Part shown: piece by piece, positions 24,556-34,189 of the stretch
How positions within the stretch are numbered: the first letter of the stretch is position 1
Layout of the letters: the number at the start of each line of letters is the position of its first letter
Source: Acephala macrosclerotiorum
Lineage: Eukaryota > Ascomycota > Leotiomycetes > Helotiales > Mollisiaceae
Length of the DNA stretch: 64,000 bases
Assembly: GCA_014904845.1 (NCBI GenBank)
Contig: MU119203.1
Coordinates: 851,237-915,236 of the forward strand
Reading direction: 5' to 3'
Translations under genes and position numbers: made by a program
The notes under the pieces: generated by a model
Seen by the model: the letters and a program-made list of their open reading frames with translations, nothing else
What the model was told of the DNA's origin: nothing
Database searches by the model: none

Positions 24556-25129
24556 AGCCTGTCAGCAGTAGTCTGTGCGCCCAGGCTGCTGACAACCAAA
24601 GTCTCTTTTTTCACTCTTTAAGTCTTCTACAATTGCTTAATAAATGTACTCCTTAATTCGAAAAATACCTTGAAATAAGCGAAAGTGTATTTATAGCTAT
24701 ATTTCGAAAATATTAAAAAGGTGGGGAAAAAAAGTGGAACAAAGTGGAACAAAGTGGAACAAAGTGGAACAAAGTGGAAAAAAGTGGAAAATTTGTTATA
24801 GGGGTCGTAAGTAACGAGCCTGGGATCAAAAGTCTGTGTTTTATAGGGCTTCTCGCTAATAAATGAACGCTGAAGCTAAATTTCGATTTTTAACTACGAA
24901 GTTAAATTAACTCGGATTTGCTTTATAAACTTATTACAGCTTTTTATAAGTATCGCATTATAAGATCAAACGATTCCGATTTGTGCAGACTCTATACTTT
25001 TAAAATGAAATCGTCGATTTTGGTTTTCGTCGCTTAAAAGTGTCTTAAAAAATGTCTAGAAAACACAGACTTATGATCCCAAGCTCGTAAGCAAAAGGCC
25101 CTGATCGCAGAGACTACTGCTGGTAGGCT
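24556..25129. mobile_element. non-coding inverted-repeat element (MITE-like), nested termini
   Basis: Outer arms at 24556-24579 and 25106-25129 are inverted copies (about 21 of 24 positions match, core CAGCAGTAGTCT). Inner arms at 24812-24843 and 25059-25090 are also inverted copies (about 28 of 32 match, core GTCTGTGTTTT). On the right the two arms are 15 bp apart. On the left they are separated by about 230 bp that includes a 10-bp tandem array, as if DNA was inserted or expanded there. The core between the inner arms is A+T-rich with many remaining CpGs and has no coding capacity. Clear target-site duplications were not found. I infer a small non-autonomous DNA element that has been mutated. 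Confidence 0.55.
24731..24790. repeat. 10-bp tandem repeat, six copies
   Basis: The unit AAAGTGGAAC is repeated four times exactly and followed by two AAAGTGGAAA copies, all in register. It lies inside the left part of the inverted-repeat element. Confidence 0.95.
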
Positions 25130-25963
25130 CATAAGAATTACGGTATATCCCAGCCCGATGGCGGCAGCCCAGATTCTGGACAAGGCCAGGCTTCGCTGAT
25201 GGCTTTCCGATGTGCAACAAACTCATTTTAACCAACTCTGCCCAGCATTGTTATGGAATTCTACTGGGATTTTTCTTCGTAAGGTTATTTGAAAAGGAAG
25301 GAGCACCACAATTCCTCAAGCTTCGTGTCCTCCCTCAACCAAAATATTCTCAAAAAATCCAGCTAGAGAATCCAAATATTAGATCATCTGCCATTCTTCC
25401 ATGCTTCACTCCGATGTGCAACAAAAGTTTAATTATAGAAAATGTCAATGATCTCATGCATTAGTACCTGATTGACGAGGCATGAGACTGGGCTTCAAGC
25501 GAGGTTCTTTTCGCCGATGCCCAACCTCTCTCGCTCTGACAACTCATCCAGCCCACATGCAAGATATCAGGCACTCAGCGATGATACGTTCAGAAATTTG
25601 CAACATGAAGCCTCATATATGTCGCCCCATTATTACTCTCCTCCGTGACCAGACGGGTTTATGCACGTTGCCTTCCACTTCCTCCCATCCTCCAGGTCGT
25701 AGGCAGCATGGCCGCGAGGCTCATTTACGATGCGGCGGATCGCGTTCCGAGCCAGTGGCTCAGTTCTTGTGTTTGTAAAACTTTATCTTGTGTGGTAGGT
25801 GCAGTGCTGATTTCGACTCATATCTGCATTCATTAGGTTGAAAGTGGCAAAGCTGTCCTCACCGACTTCGTTGCTCTGTCATTTGCGGTGGAGCTGGTCA
25901 CGTATATGTTTTCTCCTTGCACGCTTTTAAGATGGCCTATCCTTCTTTTGAGCAGTCTTCGAT

Positions 25964-28900
25964 ATGTCCAACGAGCTTGAAGCGATTGAAACCATCGATT
26001 CTTCCTCTGAGAGCGCCTTCGAAGCGGACCCAGAGCATACTCCTGAACCTGAACCTGCTCTTGAGTTCACTGAAGAAGTCGACCCCGAGCCTTCTAACGA
26101 GCATAACGAAGAACTCGCCCTAGAGCCGGAAACTATTGCTGAGTTGACGGAGGAAGCAATACCAAAAGAAGACCAAGAAGAGCCCGAGTCTACTCTTGAC
26201 CTTACCGAAACCCTTCTAGAGACCATTGACGAAGTCGAGCCAGAGGCGGAATTAATCAGCGATCCGATCGAGAAAACAATTGAAGAAGAAATTGGAGAGG
26301 TAATCGAAGAAGCAATCCAGGAAGCGACTCCTGAATCTACTCAACCAGATATCGAGGAAGAGTATCTACAAGACCTTCCTGAGGACGAGCCAGTGTACGA
26401 AGACCCAACCTCCGAGTCCAATTCAACGGCTGTGGAGCAAATTCTTGACAGAGTCCAAGATAATCTCGCTTCTCAATTGTCTGAAACCATCGCCGGTATA
26501 CTTTCAAACTCCATCAAAGATCTCACAAAAACTCTCGTTGACAACCTCGAAGCATCCGGATCTACCATGGCTGAATCTGCCGCCCCTCAGGATGTCATTG
26601 CAGCACCGGTCGAGGCGGTGTTCAGCATGCCATACACTCGAAGCCCGGACTTTGTTGGCAGATTTTCAATACTCTCCCAGCTCTTTGGGCTGTGGAAACC
26701 GGGTGAGAATGGTCGAATTGGTGTTGTTGGTCTTGGTGGCATAGGGCAAGTATCTCTCGCATCTAGATATGAGATCTCATGACTAACCCAAATCAGGAAG
26801 ACTGAGCTTGTTATCGAATTTGTCTACCGAGTCCGCGAACTCTCACCTGCAACACCTATATACTGGCTCAGAATCGAAGAGCTTCAGTCTGGCGACGTAC
26901 CTTCCGCGAAAGCCGAAGAAAATGCCCTCCTTGTAGTGGACCCAGGAGAGAGATTTGATCTGCTACTTGCTGGGCCACCCAACGGTCGGCTTGTGGATAA
27001 ATTGAAGGGCTTCATTGGGACTGTTATCTTGCTTGCTAGGAGTGCTCAACACGGTCGTGAACTAGTCAGCGCTCGCGGCTTATGCGAAGTTGGAGATCTC
27101 GAACTCGAGGCATCCGTCGACTTGTTCCGCGCAAACCTCGGCATCGACGCTCATCTTATATCCACCGAGAGCCAGATCCAGGAGGTCGCCAAGTTGATCA
27201 CTTGCTCACCCCGAGCCATCATTCAAGTGGCAAAAGTCATCAATTGCACTGGGATGAATCTCTCCCAGTTTCTCGACCTTTATAAACGCGGAGACCCGTT
27301 CAAGCTCCGACTTTTCAGCCAAATCGACCCCTTCTCTTATCCGGATCCCGAAAGCTCTGTTATTGGCAAAGGTGTCTTTGATGTAAAATTGTTCCGAAGT
27401 ACATATCGTCAATTCAGCAAATTCTTGTATCAACTTTTCTTCTTGGGCGGCACCTCTGTACCAAAAGCTATTTTCTCTTCATACGATCCTTTAGACATGG
27501 TTATCATACTGTTCCTCATCAAGGGACATTTCCTGGTTGTCGAAGATGCCTCGAATCAAACATATACCATTCATCCTCTGGTATACCTCACGATCCGAAA
27601 TGCAATTGGGCTGGGAAGATCGGAGTCAGAAGCGGTGGATATTTTGGAGGAACGACAATGGTATGAGGATGTGGTCCTCGCCTTCTCAAATCACTACCCT
27701 GATGCCAAGAGTGATAGCAGAGCTTGGTGGAAAGATTGCTTCGCACATCTCATTGGCGGCTACGACTTGCACAATGACGTTTTGCGCGTTGCCGTCGCCA
27801 CCATCTACCAACGAGAGTCTGCTTTCTTCAAACGAAAAGGGATGTACACTGAGGCGTTGAAGATGGCTGTTCTTGCTAGAAGTGTGCTTCCAAATCCGAT
27901 GCCTGCCGAGCAACTCAGTATCGTCCAGGACCAGGTCACTCTTCTGTCTCTGCTTGCGAGATATCGAGACATGCACCACGTTCTACAGAGCTACTCTGCC
28001 GATCAAGGTCCAAAATCAGCAATGTGGAAGAAGCGAATGCTGGCAAAGTTGGAACAGACGGATTGTGCGAATCAGTACGAATCAGCCGTCAACGCATTCC
28101 AACAAATACTCTTGGCGAGCGAAGGTTCCAATTTTCCCAAAGAGGATCTTTTCCTAGCTATGGATGATGTCGGACAAGCCTTGATGTTCAAGGGCAAGTA
28201 TCGGGATGCCGCTCTCGTCTGTCGGAAAGCTCTCGACGAGAGAAAGGATACTTTCGGAAGCTCATACCCAGACACTCAATCTAGCTGTCATAATTTGGCT
28301 CAGATCCTTAAACGAGATGGTAAAATCGACGAGGCCCTGCGATACATCCAGAGCGCGCTAGTCGGCAGAGAAAGTATCTATGGTGCCGACCACCCCGAGA
28401 CGATTCACAGCAAAGTCGTCAAGGCAAGCATTTTGCGAATGAAAGCGGTGTCAACAGCCGAGTTCGATGAAGCAGAAGAAATACTTCTGACTTGCATTGA
28501 TCGCTTGACTGCTCGTCTATCGGCCACCCACCCTCTTGTACTCTCGTGCAAGAGTGAGATTGCGCTTATCATGCTTGGTCGTGGAAACTATGAGGATGCG
28601 GAGCAGCTGAATCGGACGATGATGATTGTCAGGGAGCAAGGACCCTGGCTGGATCCAGCAACTCATCCCGACACGTTGACTAGCAAAAACCAACTTGCCG
28701 AAGTCCTTCGGCTGAAGGAAGGATGCAAGGCTGCTGACGCTCTGAGCGAGCGTGTTCTGGCTGAGCGAACTGCTGTCCTCACGAACGGCACCATGAAAGG
28801 AGAAGACTTCCATCCCGACCAGCTCACCAGTCTTCACCATCGAGCAATCGTTCTCTCAGGCCTAGGACAGCACGCCGAAGCATCAGAAAAGATTGACCTC

Positions 28901-29419
28901 GCGCTAGCAGGACGAAAGACCATTCTCGGCGACGAGCACCCCGATGTTTTCCTAACCATGACCTGGAGAGGCGAGATCATGCGTGCCCAACTAGCCAAGA
29001 AAGGTCCCGAGCGAGAAGAACAACTTGATGCAATCGAAAGCATGCACAAACAAGCACTCGAGCGCCTCACCTGGCTCTTTGGCCCCGAACACCAATCCAC
29101 GCTCCAATGCGCTACCAATCTCGCGCTCCTCAAACACGAGCGTGGTGGCCCCGCTCGAGCAGAAGCTGAGCATCTCCATCGCCAGATCTATAAAGCTTAT
29201 CAGCGAAGTGTCGGTGGTCTCCATCCTGAGACACTGAAATCCAAAGCGAGGCTTGCGGAGGCAATGAGTGCGAGCTCAGTTGCTGATCCTGAGGAGGCGA
29301 AGAGACTTTGGAGGGAGAGTTGTGCGGGCTTCGGGAAAGCATATGGTGTCGATGCTTATGTGACGGCGAAGGCTTATAAGGAGTATGAGAAGAGTTTGAG
29401 ACTGCATTTGGATCAGTGA
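25964..29419 (+). CDS. STAND/NB-ARC-like NTPase with C-terminal TPRs (fungal NLR-like)
   Basis: Exons 25964-26745 and 26797-29419 give 1134 residues. The 51-nt intron has a GC donor (GCAAGT...ATCAG) and interrupts Walker A; splicing yields GLGGIGKTELV (residues 256-266). Residues 1-220 are extremely acidic and Pro/Thr-rich, followed by an amphipathic stretch; no HET, HeLo, PNP or patatin domain is present. Residues ~225-245 carry RSPDFVGR, the usual entry to fungal NB-ARC modules. A Walker B-like LLVVDPGE follows only ~50 residues after Walker A, so the domain is compact. The sensor motif, normally TTR-like, reads ILLARSA. GLPLA is replaced by SPRAIIQVA. From about residue 660 onward, ~40-residue TPR units of kinesin-light-chain style occur, with repeated HPET/HPDT motifs. 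Such proteins act as cytosolic allorecognition or immune receptors. The degenerate motifs leave nucleotide hydrolysis in doubt. Confidence 0.85.
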
Positions 29420-30191
29420 CTTTTGTTTTATACGGTTTGGACGTTCGCTTGGCTTGTTAGATTATGGAGATATGTATGAGGATGGATTACAGGACATTCA
29501 TTTTGAGGTTTCTTTGTTGTTTGAGGCATTTAAGGCAAGCATATGGAGTAGTCAAGTAGTCAAAATCATCGCTCGTAATTCTTTTACACATTCTAAAATC
29601 ATTTCAGAGTATACTCCCATCTAGATAATATTCTCCTGTCGGTCGTTCACAAATTACGACCCTTCCAATGTCCGCCTCAGACAGGCTCAACCGGCAGTTC
29701 CGCTCCCAATTTCTTCTCCTTCCTCGCTATCCCCAAGTATTGCCAACAATTGCCAACAATTGCCAACAATTCCCAACGTAACACAACATCCCAAAGTCTC
29801 TCAATTGACCTATCACCTCTCATCTCCCCCCAACATTCATCATCAAGCACGCGAATTCCACGGGTTGTGAAGATCAGGCTAAGAACACCCTGCAGCATCA
29901 GCATGCATGCCAGCAAACATCACACAAATGAGGCGTGCATCTTCCCACGCATCGTGCCCCACTCCACTTCCAATGCCACTCAACCTTTATCAAAATCATC
30001 CCAGGTGCTCAAGGCCAATCGAAAGATGCAAGGCTACTTTCTAGGGAAATACTTCTTTCGGAGATTATCCTGCGCATTTGAAAATTATGAAAAGTCTTTG
30101 CTCATTGTGCAACTATCTATACCATGAATTGTCGACTCGCTAAAGTAGCAGCTCAATCTGTTCCCCTTTTTTATTTTGAGGAGAGGCATTC
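29420..30191. other. intergenic, no gene seen
   Basis: It holds the 3' flank of the STAND gene, a pyrimidine-rich stretch and the small tandem repeat. No coding sequence is supportable. Confidence 0.5.
29739..29777. repeat. 10-bp tandem repeat (about 3.7 copies)
   Basis: The unit TGCCAACAAT is present three times exactly (29741-29770), preceded by AT and followed by a degenerate copy TCCCAAC. It lies in the gap between the STAND gene and the membrane-protein gene. Confidence 0.9.
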
Positions 30192-31352
30192 ATGTCGCCT
30201 GCCCCGCTTAGGACCCATGGCCTTGGGCGTAGGAGAGCGACATCGGATGTTTCTCTACTGATTCCATCCTCAAACTCGCAAATGCCAAACCTCTCCACTT
30301 CAACTTCAACTCCTATTCGAGCTACTTCCGAAAACTTGATGACGGCACCTCCGAGTTTAAAATTAGAGCAGAAAGATGGATCACCATATTACGTTGTGAT
30401 TACAGTAACGAATGGATCTGGGATGCATATCACGACCGTTGTGCTCGGGGATAGCTATCCGACTACTTTTTCTGGGGCTGCTGTCGGTGGGGGCTCTGGT
30501 GGTACGTGATTATCTTCATGTTCGAAAATGCAATTGTTCAAGTGCTTTGTGGTGTGCTTTGATGCATCTGGGCAGTCCCTTTCGAGTAACACTTAAATGA
30601 AGTGAGAAGAGACTGTTTGTTTCAGAAGCCAGGATATGAAATGGCGGGGCCAATGTTGAGAGAGAACTGAGTGGCATTGATGCTTCGTTTCCTCCAGAAC
30701 CCAGGTCCTAGGTCCTCAGAAGGGGGCTTGAGAAGTTGAGATTGAGAAGTGTTTCTCCATTTCACCTCGGAGACAAAGTTGAGAAGCTCTGTATTTATCT
30801 CCGCTTCAAATCATTTACTTCTAGGTTTATTCTGAGCGCAGGACGTATGCGGAAAGCATTTCCAAGATTCTCACTTACTCCACTCCCTCCACCCCCTGCC
30901 CCGTCCTCTCTCCGCCCTCACCTCAAAACCCCGCTAACAGACAACCACAGGCTCACACCCAGGTATCTCAACAGGATCAATAGTAGGAATAGCAGTCGGT
31001 CTCACCCTCGGCTTCCTCGTCTTCTTCGCAGCGATGTACATCTACTTCTTGCGATTGAGGCAAGCGAGACAGTTGAGGCGTAAGAAAAGGAGGCGGAGAT
31101 CGAATGGTGGAGGGTCAAGAAAGGGGAAGATACCTTCCGCTAGGGGAGGAGGGGGAGGAGGTGGTAGTCCCGGTGAGTTTAATTTCTTAATGTCTGATTT
31201 CGGGAGGGAGGGACTACGGGGAGGGAAAAGGTGGAGGCGCACTAGGAAAGAAAAGAGAGGAGCAAAGAAAGACAAATGGAAGAAAAGCTGACGAGGGTTC
31301 CACAGGACCTCCTCCTCCACCTCCGTCGGGGCTAGCACCTGCTAACCCCTGA
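30192..31352 (+). CDS. single-pass membrane protein, Arg/Gly-rich cytosolic tail
   Basis: Exons 30192-30501, 30951-31172 and 31306-31352 give 192 residues. Introns are 449 nt (GTACGT...CCACAG) and 133 nt (GTGAGT...CCACAG), both phase 1. There is no signal peptide. A Ser/Thr-rich N-terminal part contains LKLEQKDGSPYYVVITVT. One strong membrane helix follows (SIVGIAVGLTLGFLVFFAAM), then a very basic juxtamembrane run (RKKRRRR), a Gly tract, and a Pro-rich end encoded by exon 3. The layout (short ectodomain, Gly-rich linker, one helix, basic tail) matches fungal mid2-like or receptor-type proteins in form only. The gene at 36998 shares the core motif and layout and is likely a distant paralogue. 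Function is unknown. The long first intron is unusual for this window. Confidence 0.7.
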
Positions 31353-31643
31353 GATTTTGAGGGACGTTAGGACTTTTAGATGCACTTGAATCTCTTTTAC
31401 TGCAATTTTTTTTGTATGTTTTCGTGTTGATATGTTGGTTGTAAGAGAGTTCATGGATATATGGGACATTCACTTAGCGAGGAGTCAGGGGGTGCATTGT
31501 AGGAGCTTGTTTTGATCTGAGGAGCGTCTTTCTCTATTGCTTATTATGAAGTACGATTATGCATTTAATGGTATCCAAAACGCCCTGCTCATGCTTCTGC
31601 ACAAATGAAATTAAAATGTCTAGTTCCAAGTCTTGCTCAACGG

Positions 31644-33582
31644 TCACTCGTCAACGTCCTTCTCAGCAACAAGGTGGCTCACAGCCGTCGTAGGTGGACT
31701 TTCCGCGTCAACTGCAGTCTCCGTATCCGTGACTATATCTTCCTCTTGATTTTCGTCTCTCTTCTCCTGCGCAGCAGCATCCTCAACAAGAGGTTGTGGC
31801 CCACCTTGCTTCAACCCCTTAACACTCTTCCACTCCATTGTCAACCCCGCAATTATCGTCGCACAAGCACATGCCAAACCCACCTTAAACACATCACTCA
31901 ACGCCTTATTATACGCCACCAACACCGTCGCCAAATACTGGTTCGGCACCAAATTCCTCAACTCCGTCGCTCCAGTATTAATAATCATCGCTGGCGTAAC
32001 TCCCTGAAATCCAGCTAGGTATTTGATAAGTCTGGAAGTGAAAATAGTCTGAGAGATAGAGACGAATATAGAGCCTCCGAGGGCTTGGAAGAAGAACATG
32101 ATGGCGACGCCGGTCATGACGTCTTTTTTCGCTAGGCAGGTTTGTGCGGCCATGCCGGCTTGTTGCATGCCGAGGCCGAGACCGAAGCCGTAGATAAATT
32201 GGTAGGAAATCCAGATGGAATGTCCTGTTCCTACTTTCAACGTCGTAAGCAGTCCAGCTCCAATACTCATGATGATTGACGAAGCGATTAGTTGACCGAC
32301 GTAGTAGCCTATTTTTGCAGTGAGGAGGCCGGCGAAGATTGAGGCGACGACGAGGGACATGACGAGTGGTAACGTGTCGATTCCGGAGTGGACGGCGGTG
32401 ACGCCTTTGATGGCTTGGAACCAGAGGGGGAGGTAGTAGATCATTACCATCATTGAGCCGGGGGACATGACAGAGAAGTAGGCGCCTGCAGCGACGGAAC
32501 GTTGTTTGATGATGTGTATTGGGACAGTGGCATTATCGCCGGCTTTGAATTGGATGAAGATGAAGATTGATAATAAAAGGCCAGCGAGGATGAACAGGAC
32601 GATGATTCGGGCGTTGGACCAGGAATAGGTTGTTCCTCCCCACTGCAGAGCAAGCAGGAAACAGACGATACCTGGGAGGAATACAATAGAGCCAAAGGGA
32701 TCAAGTTTCATGATTTGTTGTTTGAGTGTGTCGGTGTTTTTGCTGGGTTTGGTTTCGAGGACGAAAAGAATTACAGCGACGACAATGGCACCGACTGGGA
32801 GGTTAATGTAGAAACACCAGCGCCAGGAAACTTTTGTTGTGAATACCCCGCCAACTAGAGGACCACAGACAGATGCGATACCGAACACAGCTCCGAATAC
32901 GCCTTGATACATGGGGCGTTTGTGGAGAGGGATTGTGATGACCATGATGTTGATGGCGCCAGAGAAGATTCCTGCTGAGCCGAGACCTGCGATTGCACGG
33001 CCAACGATGAAGGCTTTTGAGTTTGGTGCTGCACCGCATACGGTTGACTATGATGGATTTTAACATGCATACAGAAATACCGAGAAGATCGAGAAGAGGT
33101 TACATACTCCTAGCTCAAAGAGCCCGATTGCACATAAGAGCACCCATTTCGCCGAATAGAATGTGTATACTCGACCATAGATGAGTTGAAAGGCACAGGA
33201 AGTCAGAAGGTATGAACTAGCATACCATCCAACATCATCAATCGAATGGAAATCGTCAGTAATTTTCGGTATCGCTGTACCAAGAATTGTTCGATCCTGT
33301 CACGAATCGTCAGCATGGGTATTGCCTGCTGAGAGGGGGTATATCGAAACGTACTAATGCCACAAGAAACATGGACAACCAAACTGCTAGCATAATAATC
33401 AACACCTTCACTCCACTCGGAAACTCGTCTTCAGCCTCATGTTGTGCGCCGGTTCGTGCTGCCACTGCGTTCTCCACATCAACTTCTGTGGCTATGCTCT
33501 GAGGCTCTGCATCATTGCTTGGCTTTTCCTCCATCGCGAATGATTGCGAACTTCGAAAGGAGAATGGTGTACGAAAAGGCAT
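31644..33582 (-). CDS. DHA2-type MFS multidrug/toxin efflux transporter
   Basis: Exons 33582-33355, 33296-33108 and 33047-31644 give 606 residues. Introns are 58 nt (GTACGT...GACAG) and 60 nt (GTATGT...CATAG), both phase 0. The protein has an acidic cytosolic N-terminus and about 14 hydrophobic helices. Motif A-like sequence follows helix 2. [17 protein letters not shown] at the end of helix 1 is the DHA2 signature, and helix 5 has [14 protein letters not shown], antiporter motif C. The C-terminus is acidic. Members export fungal toxins, antifungals or secondary metabolites across the plasma membrane in exchange for protons. M17 (33534) is an alternative start. It is divergently transcribed from the Zn2Cys6 gene at 34190 with about 600 bp between starts, which suggests the regulator controls it. 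Confidence 0.92.
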
Positions 33583-33782
33583 GATCTGAGGAATGTGGGT
33601 GGTTCCTTCGTTTGATGTCTAGGAGATGAGAGACGTGGCTTGGAATTGTAGAACAGGAGAGGGAAGGCGAGGAGCTCTGATGTTTATACCTGAGCTTCAA
33701 TCGTTGACGGATCTTCACAGTACTCACTCGAGTCCCCGAAAGCAGGCAACTACTGCACCGGAAAATAGAATCGAACGCATTG

Positions 33783-33795
33783 CGGCCCCGAGCCG
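33783..33795. promoter_or_regulatory. CGG-N7-CCG inverted triplet between MFS and regulator
   Basis: Inverted CGG triplets with a 7-bp spacer lie in the shared promoter of the divergent efflux pump and Zn2Cys6 regulator. Zinc cluster dimers typically bind such everted or inverted CGG pairs. The assignment is by position and form only. Confidence 0.35.
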
Positions 33796-34189
33796 CGCAT
33801 GCTGATATGTGTCTGACTTGAATCGATTTCATTCGCGATCGACGCATCACACAAAACATGGTCAACCTTAAATTGATGCACGGGCTGCTCGGGACCGAGA
33901 ATGTCAGACTCTGCCCGAGAGACGCTACATAACCTCTTAACTCTCCGGGAAATCTACGATTTCTATTTTTCATCATAAGACGGGACGATAATTACTTGTC
34001 AGACGTCGCATTCGCCTTGTGGTTATCGTAGTGCAATAACGGTCGCCTACTGAAGTTGCACTAGATCTTGTGTCCTCAAAACGTGGCTGTCGTCCCACAA
34101 CTTCTTTCGCTATTTTCTATTCACCGAAGTCCGAAAAAGTAAAAACACAGCACCCCTGCCTCGCTCACATCACCAGTCGCAGGCTCTCA

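Larger units (their letters stand above)
24148..25963. other. gene-free, repeat-bearing interval
   Basis: No intact gene was found. It contains the inverted-repeat element at 24556-25129 and its tandem array. It also has a 15-bp direct repeat, CCGATGTGCAACAAA, at 25207-25221 and 25411-25425 (204 bp apart). The final 400 bp are promoter and leader of the STAND gene. Confidence 0.6.

Noticed and set aside
25210..25464. 84-codon frame flanked by CCGATGTGCAACAAA direct repeats as a small gene
   Set aside because: No domain, poor codon composition, and the frame merely spans between the two repeats.
34070..34189. N-terminal extension of the Zn2Cys6 regulator at 34190
   Set aside because: The extension begins at a GTG, not an ATG, and the first ATG in the frame is at 34190.
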